Numbered from the stretch's first letter, positions 13,706 through 21,650 are shown. The stretch: DNA of 22,884 bases from an uncultured Thomasclavelia sp. (GCA_910588165.1 CAJUOR010000016.1:1-22884); one strand, 5' to 3'. Numbers and translations are program-made. Notes: a model not told the origin generated them from the letters alone.

Positions 13706-14452
13706 ATGGAAAAACTATTAGTTTATTTGGTGTGTAAATATCAAGGTGATTATCGCAAAGTTACACAAGCTATCCAAAAGGGTGAAACCTATTCTCATAT
13801 TTTGATTGATGAGTGTATTCAAGGGCTAGATTGTTGTTACACGACGATTTTAAGTGATAATTATCCCTTGGCTTTAAGAGATTTAAAAGACCCGCCTTAT
13901 GTTTTATTTTATCTTGGAGATTTGACACTGGCTTCTAAACCGTGTATCAGTATGGTTGGAATGCGTGAACCCAGTCCTTATGGTCAAGTGATGGCAGCTC
14001 GTTTTGCGAAGAAGCTTTCAGAAAATTTTGTAATTGTCAGTGGTTTAGCTAAAGGTATTGACGGTATTTCTCATCGAAATGCTCGCCAAACAATTGCGGT
14101 TTTAGGCTGTGGGATTGATATATGCTATCCTAAAAGTCATCAACAATTATATTCTCAAATAGCTAAAGAAGGATTGCTTCTAAGTGAATTTCCGCCCGGT
14201 ACGAAACCTAGACGCTATTATTTCCCTTGGCGTAATAGAATTGTGGCAGCTTTAGGTAAAGGGCTTATTGTCGTCGAGGCTAAACGCAAAAGCGGATCTA
14301 TGATTACGGTAGGGCATGCGCTGGCTTTAGGAAAAAACGTTTTTGCTTTGCCTTGTCGAATTACGGATTACGATGGTACTCTGACGTTAATTCAAGATGG
14401 GGCAACACCCGTGATTTCTGTCGAAGATATTTACGAAAGCTTAAATTTATAG
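13706..14452 (+). CDS. dprA: DNA processing protein DprA/Smf, shortened
   Basis: DprA binds incoming single-stranded DNA and loads RecA during natural transformation. The extended Rossmann domain is recognisable: SMVGMREPSPYG near residue 82, SGLAKGID at 112-119, TIAVLGCGIDICYP at 129-142, SEFPPGTKP at 160-168, FPWRNRIVAA at 173-182, VVEAKRKSGSMIT at 189-201 and the C-terminal LIQDGA. At 248 residues it is short. It has no C-terminal winged-helix domain, and the segment between His123 and TIAVL lacks about five residues present in most homologues (the usual AL..GG piece). LPC replaces the common VPG. GAGGAGGGG precedes the ATG. It follows the rnhB terminator; a TATGAT with a poor -35 lies near 13680. 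Activity in transformation is uncertain; other competence genes are not in view. Confidence 0.88.
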   Translation: MEKLLVYLVCKYQGDYRKVTQAIQKGETYSHILIDECIQGLDCCYTTILSDNYPLALRDLKDPPYVLFYLGDLTLASKPCISMVGMREPSPYGQVMAARFAKKLSENFVIVSGLAKGIDGISHRNARQTIAVLGCGIDICYPKSHQQLYSQIAKEGLLLSEFPPGTKPRRYYFPWRNRIVAALGKGLIVVEAKRKSGSMITVGHALALGKNVFALPCRITDYDGTLTLIQDGATPVISVEDIYESLNL

Positions 14453-14470
14453 GATTTCCGTATAAAAAGA

Positions 14471-14500
14471 TTGACAAGCAGTTAAAAAAACGTTAATAAT
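14471..14500 (+). promoter_or_regulatory. topA promoter
   Basis: Consensus TTGACA at 14471-14476, 18-base spacer, AATAAT at 14495-14500 (or TAATAA at 17), 30 bases before the topA ATG. Confidence 0.7.
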
Positions 14501-14529
14501 AGAAAAGATTATTGAGGAGGGATGCGTGC

Positions 14530-16635
14530 ATGGCAAATAAGTTAGTAATTGTCGAATCGCCATCAAAATCGAAAACAATTGGAAACTATTTAGGAAAAGA
14601 TTATGTCGTGACTTCATCTAAAGGACACATTCGTGATTTGGCAACGACCGGAAAAGGTGGGTTAGGCGTTGATATAGAAAATGACTTTAAACCTAATTAT
14701 GTCATCAACAAAGATAAGAAAGATGTTGTTAAGGCATTGAAGCAAGATGTAAAGAAAGCTTCCGAAGTCTATCTTGCGACTGACCCGGACCGTGAAGGAG
14801 AAGCTATTTCATGGCATTTAGCAGAGGTGTTAGGGTTAGATCCTGAAACTTGCCACCGTGTTGTTTTCAATGAGGTAACCAAAAATGCTGTTCAACAAGC
14901 AATTGCCAATCCGCGTACAATTGATTTACATTTAGTTCATTCACAAGAAACACGTCGTGTTTTAGATAGAATTATCGGGTTTAAACTATCAACTCTTTTA
15001 AGAAATAAGATAAAATCCAAATCAGCTGGACGTGTACAATCTGTGGCTTTGAAATTGATTGTGGAAAAAGAAAGAGAAATTGCGGCTTTTACACCGGAAG
15101 AATATTGGGAAGTTCAGGCTCAGTTTACAAAAGATGAGATAACTTTCATGGCTGAATTGAATAAATATCAGGGCAAGAAAATTAAAATTACTAATGAGCA
15201 GCAAGTTTTAGATATCTATAATCAATTAGAAAAAACATTTAATATTACAGCTGTTAAAAAAACAAATAAGAAACGTGAATCAAAACTGCCATTTATTACA
15301 TCGACACTTCAGCAAGAAGCAAGCAATAAGTTAGGTTTCTCGGCTAAAAAGACGATGATGTTGGCACAGAGATTATACGAAGGGGTTGATTTGGCTCATG
15401 AAACAGTCGGATTAATCACTTATATGCGTACCGATTCAACGCGTTTAAGTGATACTTTTGTTGATTCTGCTTTACATTATATCGAATCAACCTATGGTAA
15501 AAACTATAAAGGGCGTGTCAAAAAAAGTCGTAAAACAGAAAATGTCCAAGATGCTCATGAAGGTATCAGACCGACAGATGTATTGCGTACCCCGGAAAGC
15601 ATTTCGCAATTCTTATCCAAAGATGAATTGCGTTTGTATCGCTTAATTTACGCTCGTGCCTTAGCTAGTTTAATGGCACCGGCTCAATTCGATGCGACTT
15701 TGGTTACATTAGATAATCAAGGCTATGAATTTAAAACTAACGGTTCAGTTCAGACTTTTGACGGCTTTTTGAAAGTTTATGGAGATTATGATAAGTCAAA
15801 AGATGCTCCGTTACCATATTTAGATGAAGGCGAAGTTTTAATTAGTGATAAAATTGAAAAATCGCAGCATTTTACTAAACCGCCGGCTAGGTATACAGAA
15901 GCTAAGTTAATTAAAGAGATGGAAGAATTAGGCATTGGGCGTCCAAGTACCTATGCGAGTATCATCGATACTATTCAGACAAGAGGTTATGTTGAATTAA
16001 AGGAAAAGAATTTCTATCCGACAGAAACCGGTGTCTTGACAAATGATAAACTGCAAGAATTTTTTGATGCTATTATCAATGTTGAGTACACCGCTCAAAT
16101 GGAACATCAGTTAGATGAAATTGCTGATGGTAAGGAAACGTATGTTCATGCTTTAAGAGTATTTGATGATGAATTTGAACCTTTGTTGCAAAAGGCATAT
16201 GAAGGTATGGAAAAGCTTGAAGCTAAAAAGACAGGTGAAGTTTGTCCTGAATGTGGGCATGATTTAGTTGAACGTAAAGGTCGATACGGAACATTTGTTG
16301 CTTGCAGTAATTATCCGGAATGTAAATATGTAAAAAAAGAAGAAGTTAAGCTTGATTATACCGGTGAGGTGTGTCCGAATTGTGGTTCACCGATGATTAA
16401 GAAACAAGGTAGATACGGTGCTTTTGAAGCTTGCAGTAATTATCCGGAATGTAAATATATTAAGTCAAAGGAAAAGAAGAACAATCAAGAACCTCAAATT
16501 GTCGAGGGAATGACTTGCCCGAAATGTGGCGGACAGGTTGTCTTGAAAAACGGACGTTTCGGGGCTTTTTATGCCTGTGCTAATTATCCGAAATGCAAAA
16601 CTATTTTAGGTAAACCGAAAAAAGAAGATGAGTAG
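14530..16635 (+). CDS. topA: DNA topoisomerase I (type IA)
   Basis: Relaxes negative supercoils by transient single-strand cleavage. The 701-residue protein starts with a Toprim domain: LVIVESPSKSKTIG with Glu9, and DPDREGE at 85-91. The active-site Tyr298 is in GLITYMRTDSTRLS. Domain II/III follow, with IGRPSTYASII later. The C terminus carries three four-cysteine zinc modules of the CP.CG...CSNYPECKY type (around 571-599, 613-643 and 661-690), a normal number for Bacillota. ATG 14530 is chosen with GAGGAGGG upstream; a TTG-initiated extension from 14512 would translate the ribosome binding site itself. It has its own promoter and may continue into trmFO, 40 bases downstream, without a terminator. 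Confidence 0.98.
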   Translation: MANKLVIVESPSKSKTIGNYLGKDYVVTSSKGHIRDLATTGKGGLGVDIENDFKPNYVINKDKKDVVKALKQDVKKASEVYLATDPDREGEAISWHLAEVLGLDPETCHRVVFNEVTKNAVQQAIANPRTIDLHLVHSQETRRVLDRIIGFKLSTLLRNKIKSKSAGRVQSVALKLIVEKEREIAAFTPEEYWEVQAQFTKDEITFMAELNKYQGKKIKITNEQQVLDIYNQLEKTFNITAVKKTNKKRESKLPFITSTLQQEASNKLGFSAKKTMMLAQRLYEGVDLAHETVGLITYMRTDSTRLSDTFVDSALHYIESTYGKNYKGRVKKSRKTENVQDAHEGIRPTDVLRTPESISQFLSKDELRLYRLIYARALASLMAPAQFDATLVTLDNQGYEFKTNGSVQTFDGFLKVYGDYDKSKDAPLPYLDEGEVLISDKIEKSQHFTKPPARYTEAKLIKEMEELGIGRPSTYASIIDTIQTRGYVELKEKNFYPTETGVLTNDKLQEFFDAIINVEYTAQMEHQLDEIADGKETYVHALRVFDDEFEPLLQKAYEGMEKLEAKKTGEVCPECGHDLVERKGRYGTFVACSNYPECKYVKKEEVKLDYTGEVCPNCGSPMIKKQGRYGAFEACSNYPECKYIKSKEKKNNQEPQIVEGMTCPKCGGQVVLKNGRFGAFYACANYPKCKTILGKPKKEDE

Positions 16636-16675
16636 TAGTTTATTCTTTTGGTTATGAAAAGAGAGGGAGGACTTT

Positions 16676-17977
16676 ATGATACAGAAAGTTAATGTCATTG
16701 GGGCTGGGTTGGCAGGTGTAGAGGCCTGCTATCAGCTAGTTAAAAGAAATATACCTGTGCGTTTGTATGAAATGCGCCCTAAAGTATCTAGTCCGGCTCA
16801 TCATACCAATCAATTTGCGGAATTAGTTTGTTCTAATTCTTTACGTTCAGATAGTTTAGAAAATGCAGTAGGTGTCTTAAAAAAGGAAATGGAAGGCTTT
16901 GACAGCTTAATTATAAGCATGGCAAGAAAACACGCAGTGCCATCAGGTGGCAGTTTAGCGGTCGATCGCAATAACTTTAGTCAGGATATTACCACTTTTA
17001 TACAGAATCACCCTTTAGTTGAAGTGGTCTATGAGGAAATCACTAGTATTCCTCAAGGACCGACTATTGTTGCTAGCGGTCCTTTGACATCTTTTCAACT
17101 TTCTAAAGCTATTCAAGAATTGTTAGGCAGTGATTATTTTTATTTCTTTGATGCAGCGGCACCTATCGTTACTAAGGATAGTATCGATTTTGACATAGCT
17201 TACTATAAATCACGCTATGATAAAGGGGAAGCGGAGTACATCAATTGTCCTATGACAGAAGAGGAATTTAATGCTTTTTATGACGCTTTGATTCATGCGG
17301 AAGTCGTTAAGCCTAAAGAGTTTGAAGAAAAGTTTTTTGAAGGTTGTATGCCTTTTGAGGAAATCGCAAGACGAGGCAAGCAGACACTGTTATTTGGTCC
17401 GATGAAGCCTGTCGGTCTTGAAAGACCTGATGGAACCAGAGCTCATGCGGTCGTGCAGTTAAGACAAGACAATGCCAGTGCAAGCTTATATAATATTGTC
17501 GGATTTCAAACGCATTTGACATGGCCGGAACAAAAAAGAATTATTTCTATGATTCCCGGTTTAGAAAATGCTCGTTTTGTCCGCTATGGTGTCATGCATA
17601 GAAATTCATATTTATGCTCACCTTTATATTTGAAGCCAACATTTCAATTTAAAGACAGAGATGATTTGTTTTTTGCCGGTCAGATGACAGGGGTCGAAGG
17701 CTATGTCGAATCAGCGGCAAGCGGTATGATGGCAGGAATCAATATGGCTAGATTATTGCAAGAAAAACAACCGCATATTTTTTCTAGAGATTTAGTGATG
17801 GGGTCATTGGCATATTATATTACCCATGCTTCTAAGGAAAACTTTCAGCCTATGAAAGCTAATTTCGGTATTTTACCTGCTCTGTCTTTCCCGCATAAGA
17901 AAAAACAACGCAAATCAGCCTATGCATATCGTGCTTTGGAAAAATTAGAGGAAGAGTTAGCAATTATCAATGGATAA
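16676..17977 (+). CDS. trmFO: tRNA m5U54 methyltransferase, folate/FAD-dependent
   Basis: Methylates uridine 54 in the tRNA T-loop using methylenetetrahydrofolate and FAD. The 433-residue protein has the N-terminal FAD-binding GAGLAG at 9-14, with VRLYEMRP following. The two catalytic cysteines are visible at Cys52 (ELVCSNSLRSDS) and Cys224 (FFEGCMPFEEIARRG). The C-terminal FAD segment FAGQMTGVEGYVESAASG is intact. AGAGGGAGG precedes the ATG. The last 8 bases overlap the start of xerC. The order topA-trmFO-xerC is conserved in Bacillota. Confidence 0.97.
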   Translation: MIQKVNVIGAGLAGVEACYQLVKRNIPVRLYEMRPKVSSPAHHTNQFAELVCSNSLRSDSLENAVGVLKKEMEGFDSLIISMARKHAVPSGGSLAVDRNNFSQDITTFIQNHPLVEVVYEEITSIPQGPTIVASGPLTSFQLSKAIQELLGSDYFYFFDAAAPIVTKDSIDFDIAYYKSRYDKGEAEYINCPMTEEEFNAFYDALIHAEVVKPKEFEEKFFEGCMPFEEIARRGKQTLLFGPMKPVGLERPDGTRAHAVVQLRQDNASASLYNIVGFQTHLTWPEQKRIISMIPGLENARFVRYGVMHRNSYLCSPLYLKPTFQFKDRDDLFFAGQMTGVEGYVESAASGMMAGINMARLLQEKQPHIFSRDLVMGSLAYYITHASKENFQPMKANFGILPALSFPHKKKQRKSAYAYRALEKLEEELAIING

Positions 17978-18893
17978 ACAGATTCAATATTTTTTGGAGA
18001 TGTTGCGTATTCAAAAACAGTATTCCGAGCATACGATTGAAGCCTATGGTCATGATATTCAAGAATTTAAAGACTTTATGCAAAGTGAACTGATTGCCGG
18101 TTTTAACGATGTGGATTATAGCTTTTTAAGGGCTTATTTAGGGCAATTATACGATGAGAATTTAGAAGCCAGCACGATTTCCAGAAAGCTTAGCAGTTTG
18201 CGAAGTTTTTATGATTATTTGTTTAAGGAAAAAATGGTTCAAGACAATCCTTTTGCTTTGATTCATGCACCGAAAAAGGCTAAAAAAAATCCGGATTTCT
18301 TATTTTATGAAGAAATAGATGAACTTTTGGATAAAATTGATACATCAACACCTTTAGGATTGCGTAATCGTGCTATGTTGGAGTTAATGTATGCTTCCGG
18401 ACTTAGAGCGAGTGAAGTCGTCGAGTTGAAATTAAATCAAATTGATGAATATAGAATGTTGCTGAAAGTGTTGGGAAAAGGTAAAAAAGAACGCTATGTT
18501 CCGTTTCACGATTTAGCTTTAGAACATTTGAAACGCTATATTTTAGAAGCACGAACCGACTTGATGCGAAATGCTAAGAAGAAACACGATTTTGTTTTCG
18601 TCAATAAAAATGGTAATCCTTTAACAACCAGAGGCTTAAGGGATATTGTTGATAGAACCGCTTTGGAAACTGGCATCGGTAGACATTTGCACCCTCACAC
18701 GATTAGACATACGTTTGCAACGCATCTATTAGATCAGGGGGCAGAGCTGCGATTTGTCCAAGAGATGCTTGGGCATTCCAATTTAGCAACGACACAGATT
18801 TATACACACGTATCGAAAGAAAAGTTAAAAAAGACTTATTTGGAAGCTCACCCTTTGGCAGAAGATGAAAAAAAAGCCGAAAATAACAAATAA
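17970..18893 (+). CDS. xerC: Tyrosine recombinase XerC
   Basis: Resolves chromosome dimers at dif with a partner recombinase. The 307-residue protein has an N-terminal SAM-like DNA-binding domain (about 1-95) and the C-terminal catalytic domain with all expected residues: Arg146 (SGLRASEV), Lys170 (LGKGKKERYVP), His243 and Arg246 (HPHTIRHTFATHLL), His269 (EMLGHSNL) and nucleophile Tyr278 (TTQIYTHVS). The ATG overlaps trmFO, so the pair is translationally coupled. Its position in the topA-trmFO cluster argues for the housekeeping XerC (CodV type) rather than a mobile-element integrase. In many Bacilli hslVU and codY follow; here rpsB follows directly. Confidence 0.95.
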   Translation: MDKQIQYFLEMLRIQKQYSEHTIEAYGHDIQEFKDFMQSELIAGFNDVDYSFLRAYLGQLYDENLEASTISRKLSSLRSFYDYLFKEKMVQDNPFALIHAPKKAKKNPDFLFYEEIDELLDKIDTSTPLGLRNRAMLELMYASGLRASEVVELKLNQIDEYRMLLKVLGKGKKERYVPFHDLALEHLKRYILEARTDLMRNAKKKHDFVFVNKNGNPLTTRGLRDIVDRTALETGIGRHLHPHTIRHTFATHLLDQGAELRFVQEMLGHSNLATTQIYTHVSKEKLKKTYLEAHPLAEDEKKAENNK

Positions 18894-18897
18894 AATA

Positions 18898-18926
18898 TTG
18901 AAAATCAAATATGATTGTGGTAGAAT
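18898..18926 (+). promoter_or_regulatory. rpsB promoter
   Basis: TTGAAA at 18898-18903, 17-base spacer, TAGAAT at 18921-18926, starting 5 bases after the xerC stop. It predicts a leader of about 100 bases. Confidence 0.75.
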
Positions 18927-18932
18927 AGCCAA

Positions 18933-19034
18933 GTATTAAAAAATACGCACATGACTTAATTTGGCAATCAAGTGCCTTAACGGTGGTTGTCTTAGAAGTG
19001 ATGGAGGAAAAAAACAAAAAGGAGGAAATGAACG
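18933..19034 (+). promoter_or_regulatory. Structured rpsB leader, candidate S2 autoregulatory site
   Basis: Downstream of the promoter are a GTATT/AATAC hairpin (about 18933-18946), then GGCA (18963-18966) with TGCC (18973-18976) inside a longer GAC...GTC arrangement. Two purine-rich stretches follow, GATGGAGG at 19000-19007 and AGGAGG at 19020-19026; the latter is the rpsB ribosome binding site. The structure is seen by eye only. Confidence 0.35.
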
Positions 19035-19916
19035 ATGACTGTCATTTCAATGAAAAAGTTATTAGAAGTTGGTGTTCACTTCGGACATCAAACAAAACGT
19101 TGGAATCCTAAAATGGCGCCTTATATTTTCACTGCCAGAAACGGAATCTACATTATCGATTTACAAAAGTCTTCAAAGATGATCGATGAAGCTTACAAAG
19201 CAATGAATGCGATTGCTGCTAAAGGCGGTAAAGTATTGTTTGTAGGTACAAAAAAACAAGCTCAAGAAGCTGTTATGGAAGAAGCTGTACGTTCAGGCTC
19301 ATTCTATGTGAATAGCCGTTGGTTAGGTGGAACTTTAACAAACTTCAAAACTATTCAAAAGAGAATCAAACGCTTAAAAGAATTAGAAAAAATGGAAAGC
19401 GATGGTACTTTTGATGTTTTACCTAAAAAAGAAGTTATTCTTTTGAAAAAAGAAACTGCTAAATTAGAAAAGAATTTAGGCGGTATCAAAGAAATGAGAA
19501 GAATCCCTAACGCATTATTCGTTGTTGACCCTAAGGTTGAACATAATGCTGTTGCGGAAGCTAGAAAATTAGGTATCCCAGTATTCGGTATCGTTGATAC
19601 AAACTGTGATCCTGATGACGTAGATTACGTGATCCCTGCAAACGATGATGCTATCCGAGCTGTACGTTTAATCGTTGGTGCTATGGCTGATGCGATTTGT
19701 GAAGCTAAAGGTGGTACATTATCTTATGCTTACGCTAAAGATGAAGATGATAAAGAAGTATCAATGAATGATGCTTTAACTTCAGTAGATAACGCTACTG
19801 AAAGACGTCGTGCACCTCGTTACAGAGATGATCGTCCACGTCGTCCAAGAAACAACAATAACAATAGCGAAAGACAAGCAAGAAAACCACAACCTGATCA
19901 ACAAGTCAGAGAATAG
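19035..19916 (+). CDS. rpsB: 30S ribosomal protein S2 with an Arg/Asn-rich tail
   Basis: The core (about residues 1-225) is a typical S2, starting MTVISMKKLLEVGVHFGHQT, with NGIYIIDLQKS, SRWLGGTLTNFKTI, the PNALFVVDP strand and IPVFGIVDTNCDPDD. The start is fixed by AGGAGG 8 bases upstream and by the family's usual N terminus. The total of 293 residues is about 45 longer than B. subtilis S2. The excess is a low-complexity tail: an acidic DEDDKE stretch, then Arg-rich ERRRAPRYRDDRPRRPR and five Asn in a row. The tail could bind RNA; its role is unknown. It has its own promoter and leader, and an attenuator separates it from tsf. Confidence 0.98.
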   Translation: MTVISMKKLLEVGVHFGHQTKRWNPKMAPYIFTARNGIYIIDLQKSSKMIDEAYKAMNAIAAKGGKVLFVGTKKQAQEAVMEEAVRSGSFYVNSRWLGGTLTNFKTIQKRIKRLKELEKMESDGTFDVLPKKEVILLKKETAKLEKNLGGIKEMRRIPNALFVVDPKVEHNAVAEARKLGIPVFGIVDTNCDPDDVDYVIPANDDAIRAVRLIVGAMADAICEAKGGTLSYAYAKDEDDKEVSMNDALTSVDNATERRRAPRYRDDRPRRPRNNNNNSERQARKPQPDQQVRE

Positions 19917-19924
19917 TTGTATAA

Positions 19925-19951
19925 AGGGGAAAGGTAACTTTCCTCTTTTTT
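19925..19951 (+). terminator. rpsB-tsf attenuator
   Basis: AGGGGAAAG (19925-19933) and CTTTCCTCT (19938-19946) with a GTAA tetraloop and T-run. Only 28 bases separate it from tsf, which leaves no room for a full promoter, so it probably lowers rather than ends transcription. Confidence 0.8.
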
Positions 19952-19979
19952 ATAAAAATCATGATGGAGGAGAAAAAAG

Positions 19980-20867
19980 ATGGCAGTAACTGCAAAATTA
20001 GTAAAAGAATTGCGTGAAAAAACTGGTGCCGGCATGATGGATTGCAAAAAGGCATTAGAAGAATGTGCTGGAGATTTAGAAAAAGCTTTTGACTGGTTAA
20101 GAGAAAAAGGTATCGCTAAAGCCGCTAAAAAAGCTGACCGTATCGCTGCAGAAGGCTTAACAGCTTTCTATGTAGAAGGAAACAGAGCTGCAATTGTTGA
20201 AGTTAACTCTGAAACAGACTTCGTAGCTAAGAACCAAGAATTCAAAGATTTAGTTTCTGATATTGCTAAATGTGTTTGTATCAATAAACCTGCAACAATG
20301 GAGGAAGCATTAGCTTGTGATTTGAATGGTAAATCAATCGAAAATACAGTAGTTGATGCAACTGCTAAAATCGGTGAAAAATTAAGTTTCCGTCGTTTTG
20401 ATGTTATCGAAAAAGCTGAAAACCAAGCATTTGGTGCTTATAGCCATATGGGTGGTAAAATTTCTGCTTTAGTATTATTAACAGATACAACTGATGAAGT
20501 AGCTAGAGATATCGCTATGCACGTAGCAGCTAGTGCTCCTCAATATGTTGACCGTTCTCAAATCCCTGCTGAAGTTTTAGAAAGAGAACATGAAGTATTG
20601 AAACAACAAGCATTAGAAGAAAACAAAAACGCTGCTAAACCAAAACCAGAACAAATTATTGTTAAAATGGTTGAAGGTCGTTTAAATAAAAACTTAAGTG
20701 AAATTTGCTTAGTTGATCAAGCATTCATTAAAGATCCGGACCAAAAAGTTGGTAAATACATCGGTAAAGGTAAAATTGAAAAAATGGTTCGTTACCTTGT
20801 CGGTGAAGGTATGCAAAAACGTGAAGAAAACTTCGCTGAAGAAGTTGCAGCCCAAATGACTAAATAA
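19980..20867 (+). CDS. tsf: Elongation factor Ts
   Basis: Nucleotide exchange factor that regenerates EF-Tu-GTP. The 295-residue length is normal. The N-terminal UBA-like helix bundle reads LVKELREKTGAGMMDCKKAL. The EF-Tu contact motif is ETDFVAKNQEF near residues 79-89, followed by the two-part core with HMGGKISALVLL and the C-terminal QKVGKYI module. The ATG has GGAGGAG upstream. It is co-transcribed with rpsB by read-through of the attenuator and is followed by a strong terminator. Confidence 0.98.
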   Translation: MAVTAKLVKELREKTGAGMMDCKKALEECAGDLEKAFDWLREKGIAKAAKKADRIAAEGLTAFYVEGNRAAIVEVNSETDFVAKNQEFKDLVSDIAKCVCINKPATMEEALACDLNGKSIENTVVDATAKIGEKLSFRRFDVIEKAENQAFGAYSHMGGKISALVLLTDTTDEVARDIAMHVAASAPQYVDRSQIPAEVLEREHEVLKQQALEENKNAAKPKPEQIIVKMVEGRLNKNLSEICLVDQAFIKDPDQKVGKYIGKGKIEKMVRYLVGEGMQKREENFAEEVAAQMTK

Positions 20868-20884
20868 TAGTCTAATATGCAATT

Positions 20885-20915
20885 AAAGATTCTTGTGCTA
20901 CACAAGAATCTTTTT
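20885..20915 (+). terminator. tsf terminator
   Basis: A 13-bp perfect stem, AAAGATTCTTGTG (20885-20897) with CACAAGAATCTTT (20901-20913), a CTA loop and T's. It cuts rpsB-tsf off from the downstream genes. Confidence 0.92.
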
Positions 20916-20917
20916 GT

Positions 20918-20945
20918 TTGCGATACTTTTAAATGATGTTAAAAT
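20918..20945 (+). promoter_or_regulatory. Candidate promoter of the second GNAT gene
   Basis: TTGCGA at 20918-20923, 16-base spacer, TAAAAT at 20940-20945. A better-looking TATAAT at 20950-20955 would start the RNA within or after the ribosome binding site, so it is less likely. Confidence 0.4.
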
Positions 20946-20970
20946 GAATTATAATGTGGAGGATAGTAAT

Positions 20971-21441
20971 ATGCAAATACAGTTAAGAAAGATGCATTTA
21001 GAAGATGCTGATGTTTTGTTTTATTTGACAAGTGATCAAGAATGTGGCAAATATATGAAAACAGGGCAGCATCAAATGTTAAGTCAAACGCAAGATATGG
21101 TTCACAAATATTGCAAGTTTCCAAATTACGGTTTTATAATCGAAACAGAAAATCACGAAGTGGTAGGCTATACCGGGCTTAGTGCTATGGAACAACAAGG
21201 TCAATATTCTATTTCAATCATGGTTTTCCCTAAGTTTTGGCATGGTGGAATTGCGACCCAAGCGGTAAAACTGACAATTGAATTTGCCAAAAACAGTGAT
21301 ATGATTCAGGGAATCGTGGCTTTTATAGTAGAAAAGAATATAGGTTCGATTAGAGTTTGTCAAAAATGTGGTTTTGAACACATAGAAACATTTGAAGAAA
21401 GAGATAGACAAATTGGAATGTATCAATTAAAAGTATCATAG
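20971..21441 (+). CDS. GNAT acetyltransferase (RimJ/RimL-like)
   Basis: A 156-residue protein of the RimJ/RimL-like GNAT branch: IQLRKMHLEDADVLF at the N terminus, GFIIETENHEVVGYTGLS in the middle, then SISIMVFPKFWHGGIATQAV as the acetyl-CoA binding block and NIGSIRVCQKCGFEHIETF as the classic N.aS.rv.ekcGF ending. It transfers acetyl from acetyl-CoA to an unknown acceptor; relatives modify ribosomal protein N termini, other proteins or drugs. The frame is open from 20893 inside the tsf terminator; ATG 20971 with GGAGGAT upstream is the start. It sits between tsf and pyrH, which are usually adjacent, and looks like an insertion into the core cluster. It is not similar enough to the first GNAT at 525-1025 to be a recent duplicate. 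Confidence 0.9.
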   Translation: MQIQLRKMHLEDADVLFYLTSDQECGKYMKTGQHQMLSQTQDMVHKYCKFPNYGFIIETENHEVVGYTGLSAMEQQGQYSISIMVFPKFWHGGIATQAVKLTIEFAKNSDMIQGIVAFIVEKNIGSIRVCQKCGFEHIETFEERDRQIGMYQLKVS

Positions 21442-21583
21442 TTTTAGAGAAATTGAAGCTTGAAATCCAATCAACTTGTAAAACCATCGCCAAGTCAAAA
21501 AAACGTGTTTGAAGGCAATTCTTTTTATTCTTACAGGCAAAACGGTATAAGGGATAAATATAGACATTTTTCAATGCTAAGAC
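21442..21583. other. Spacer between the second GNAT gene and the pyrH promoter, no gene recognised
   Basis: No convincing terminator for the GNAT gene is seen here. A plus-strand frame from about 21448 reads about 21 codons of protein-like sequence (KLEIQSTCKTIAKSKKRV) before a stop and has no start, so a decayed gene or a dispersed repeat is possible. No RNA gene was recognised. Confidence 0.3.
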
Positions 21584-21612
21584 TTGTGAGAATGGGGGAT
21601 TTATGGTAAAGT
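21584..21612 (+). promoter_or_regulatory. pyrH-frr promoter
   Basis: TTGTGA at 21584-21589, 17-base spacer, TAAAGT at 21607-21612, 38 bases before the pyrH ATG. Confidence 0.55.
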
Positions 21613-21650
21613 ATTAGATGAAAGTAAAGTCAGAAAAGGAGTAGAGTCAA

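Noticed and set aside
14512..14529. TTG start six codons upstream of topA
   Set aside because: It would translate the ribosome binding site; ATG 14530 gives the family's normal N terminus.
19001..19112. Out-of-frame ORF starting at ATG 19001 that overlaps the rpsB start
   Set aside because: It has no good ribosome binding site of its own, its first codons are the rpsB ribosome binding region, and it ends inside rpsB.
20950..20955. TATAAT as the -10 of the second GNAT gene
   Set aside because: The RNA would start inside or after the GGAGG needed for translation, and the matching -35 is poor; the upstream TAAAAT fits better.
21350..21574. Minus-strand 74-codon frame across the end of the second GNAT gene
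   Set aside because: More than a third lies antisense to the GNAT gene; no ribosome binding site or family likeness. Only the spacer part is kept as a possible repeat.
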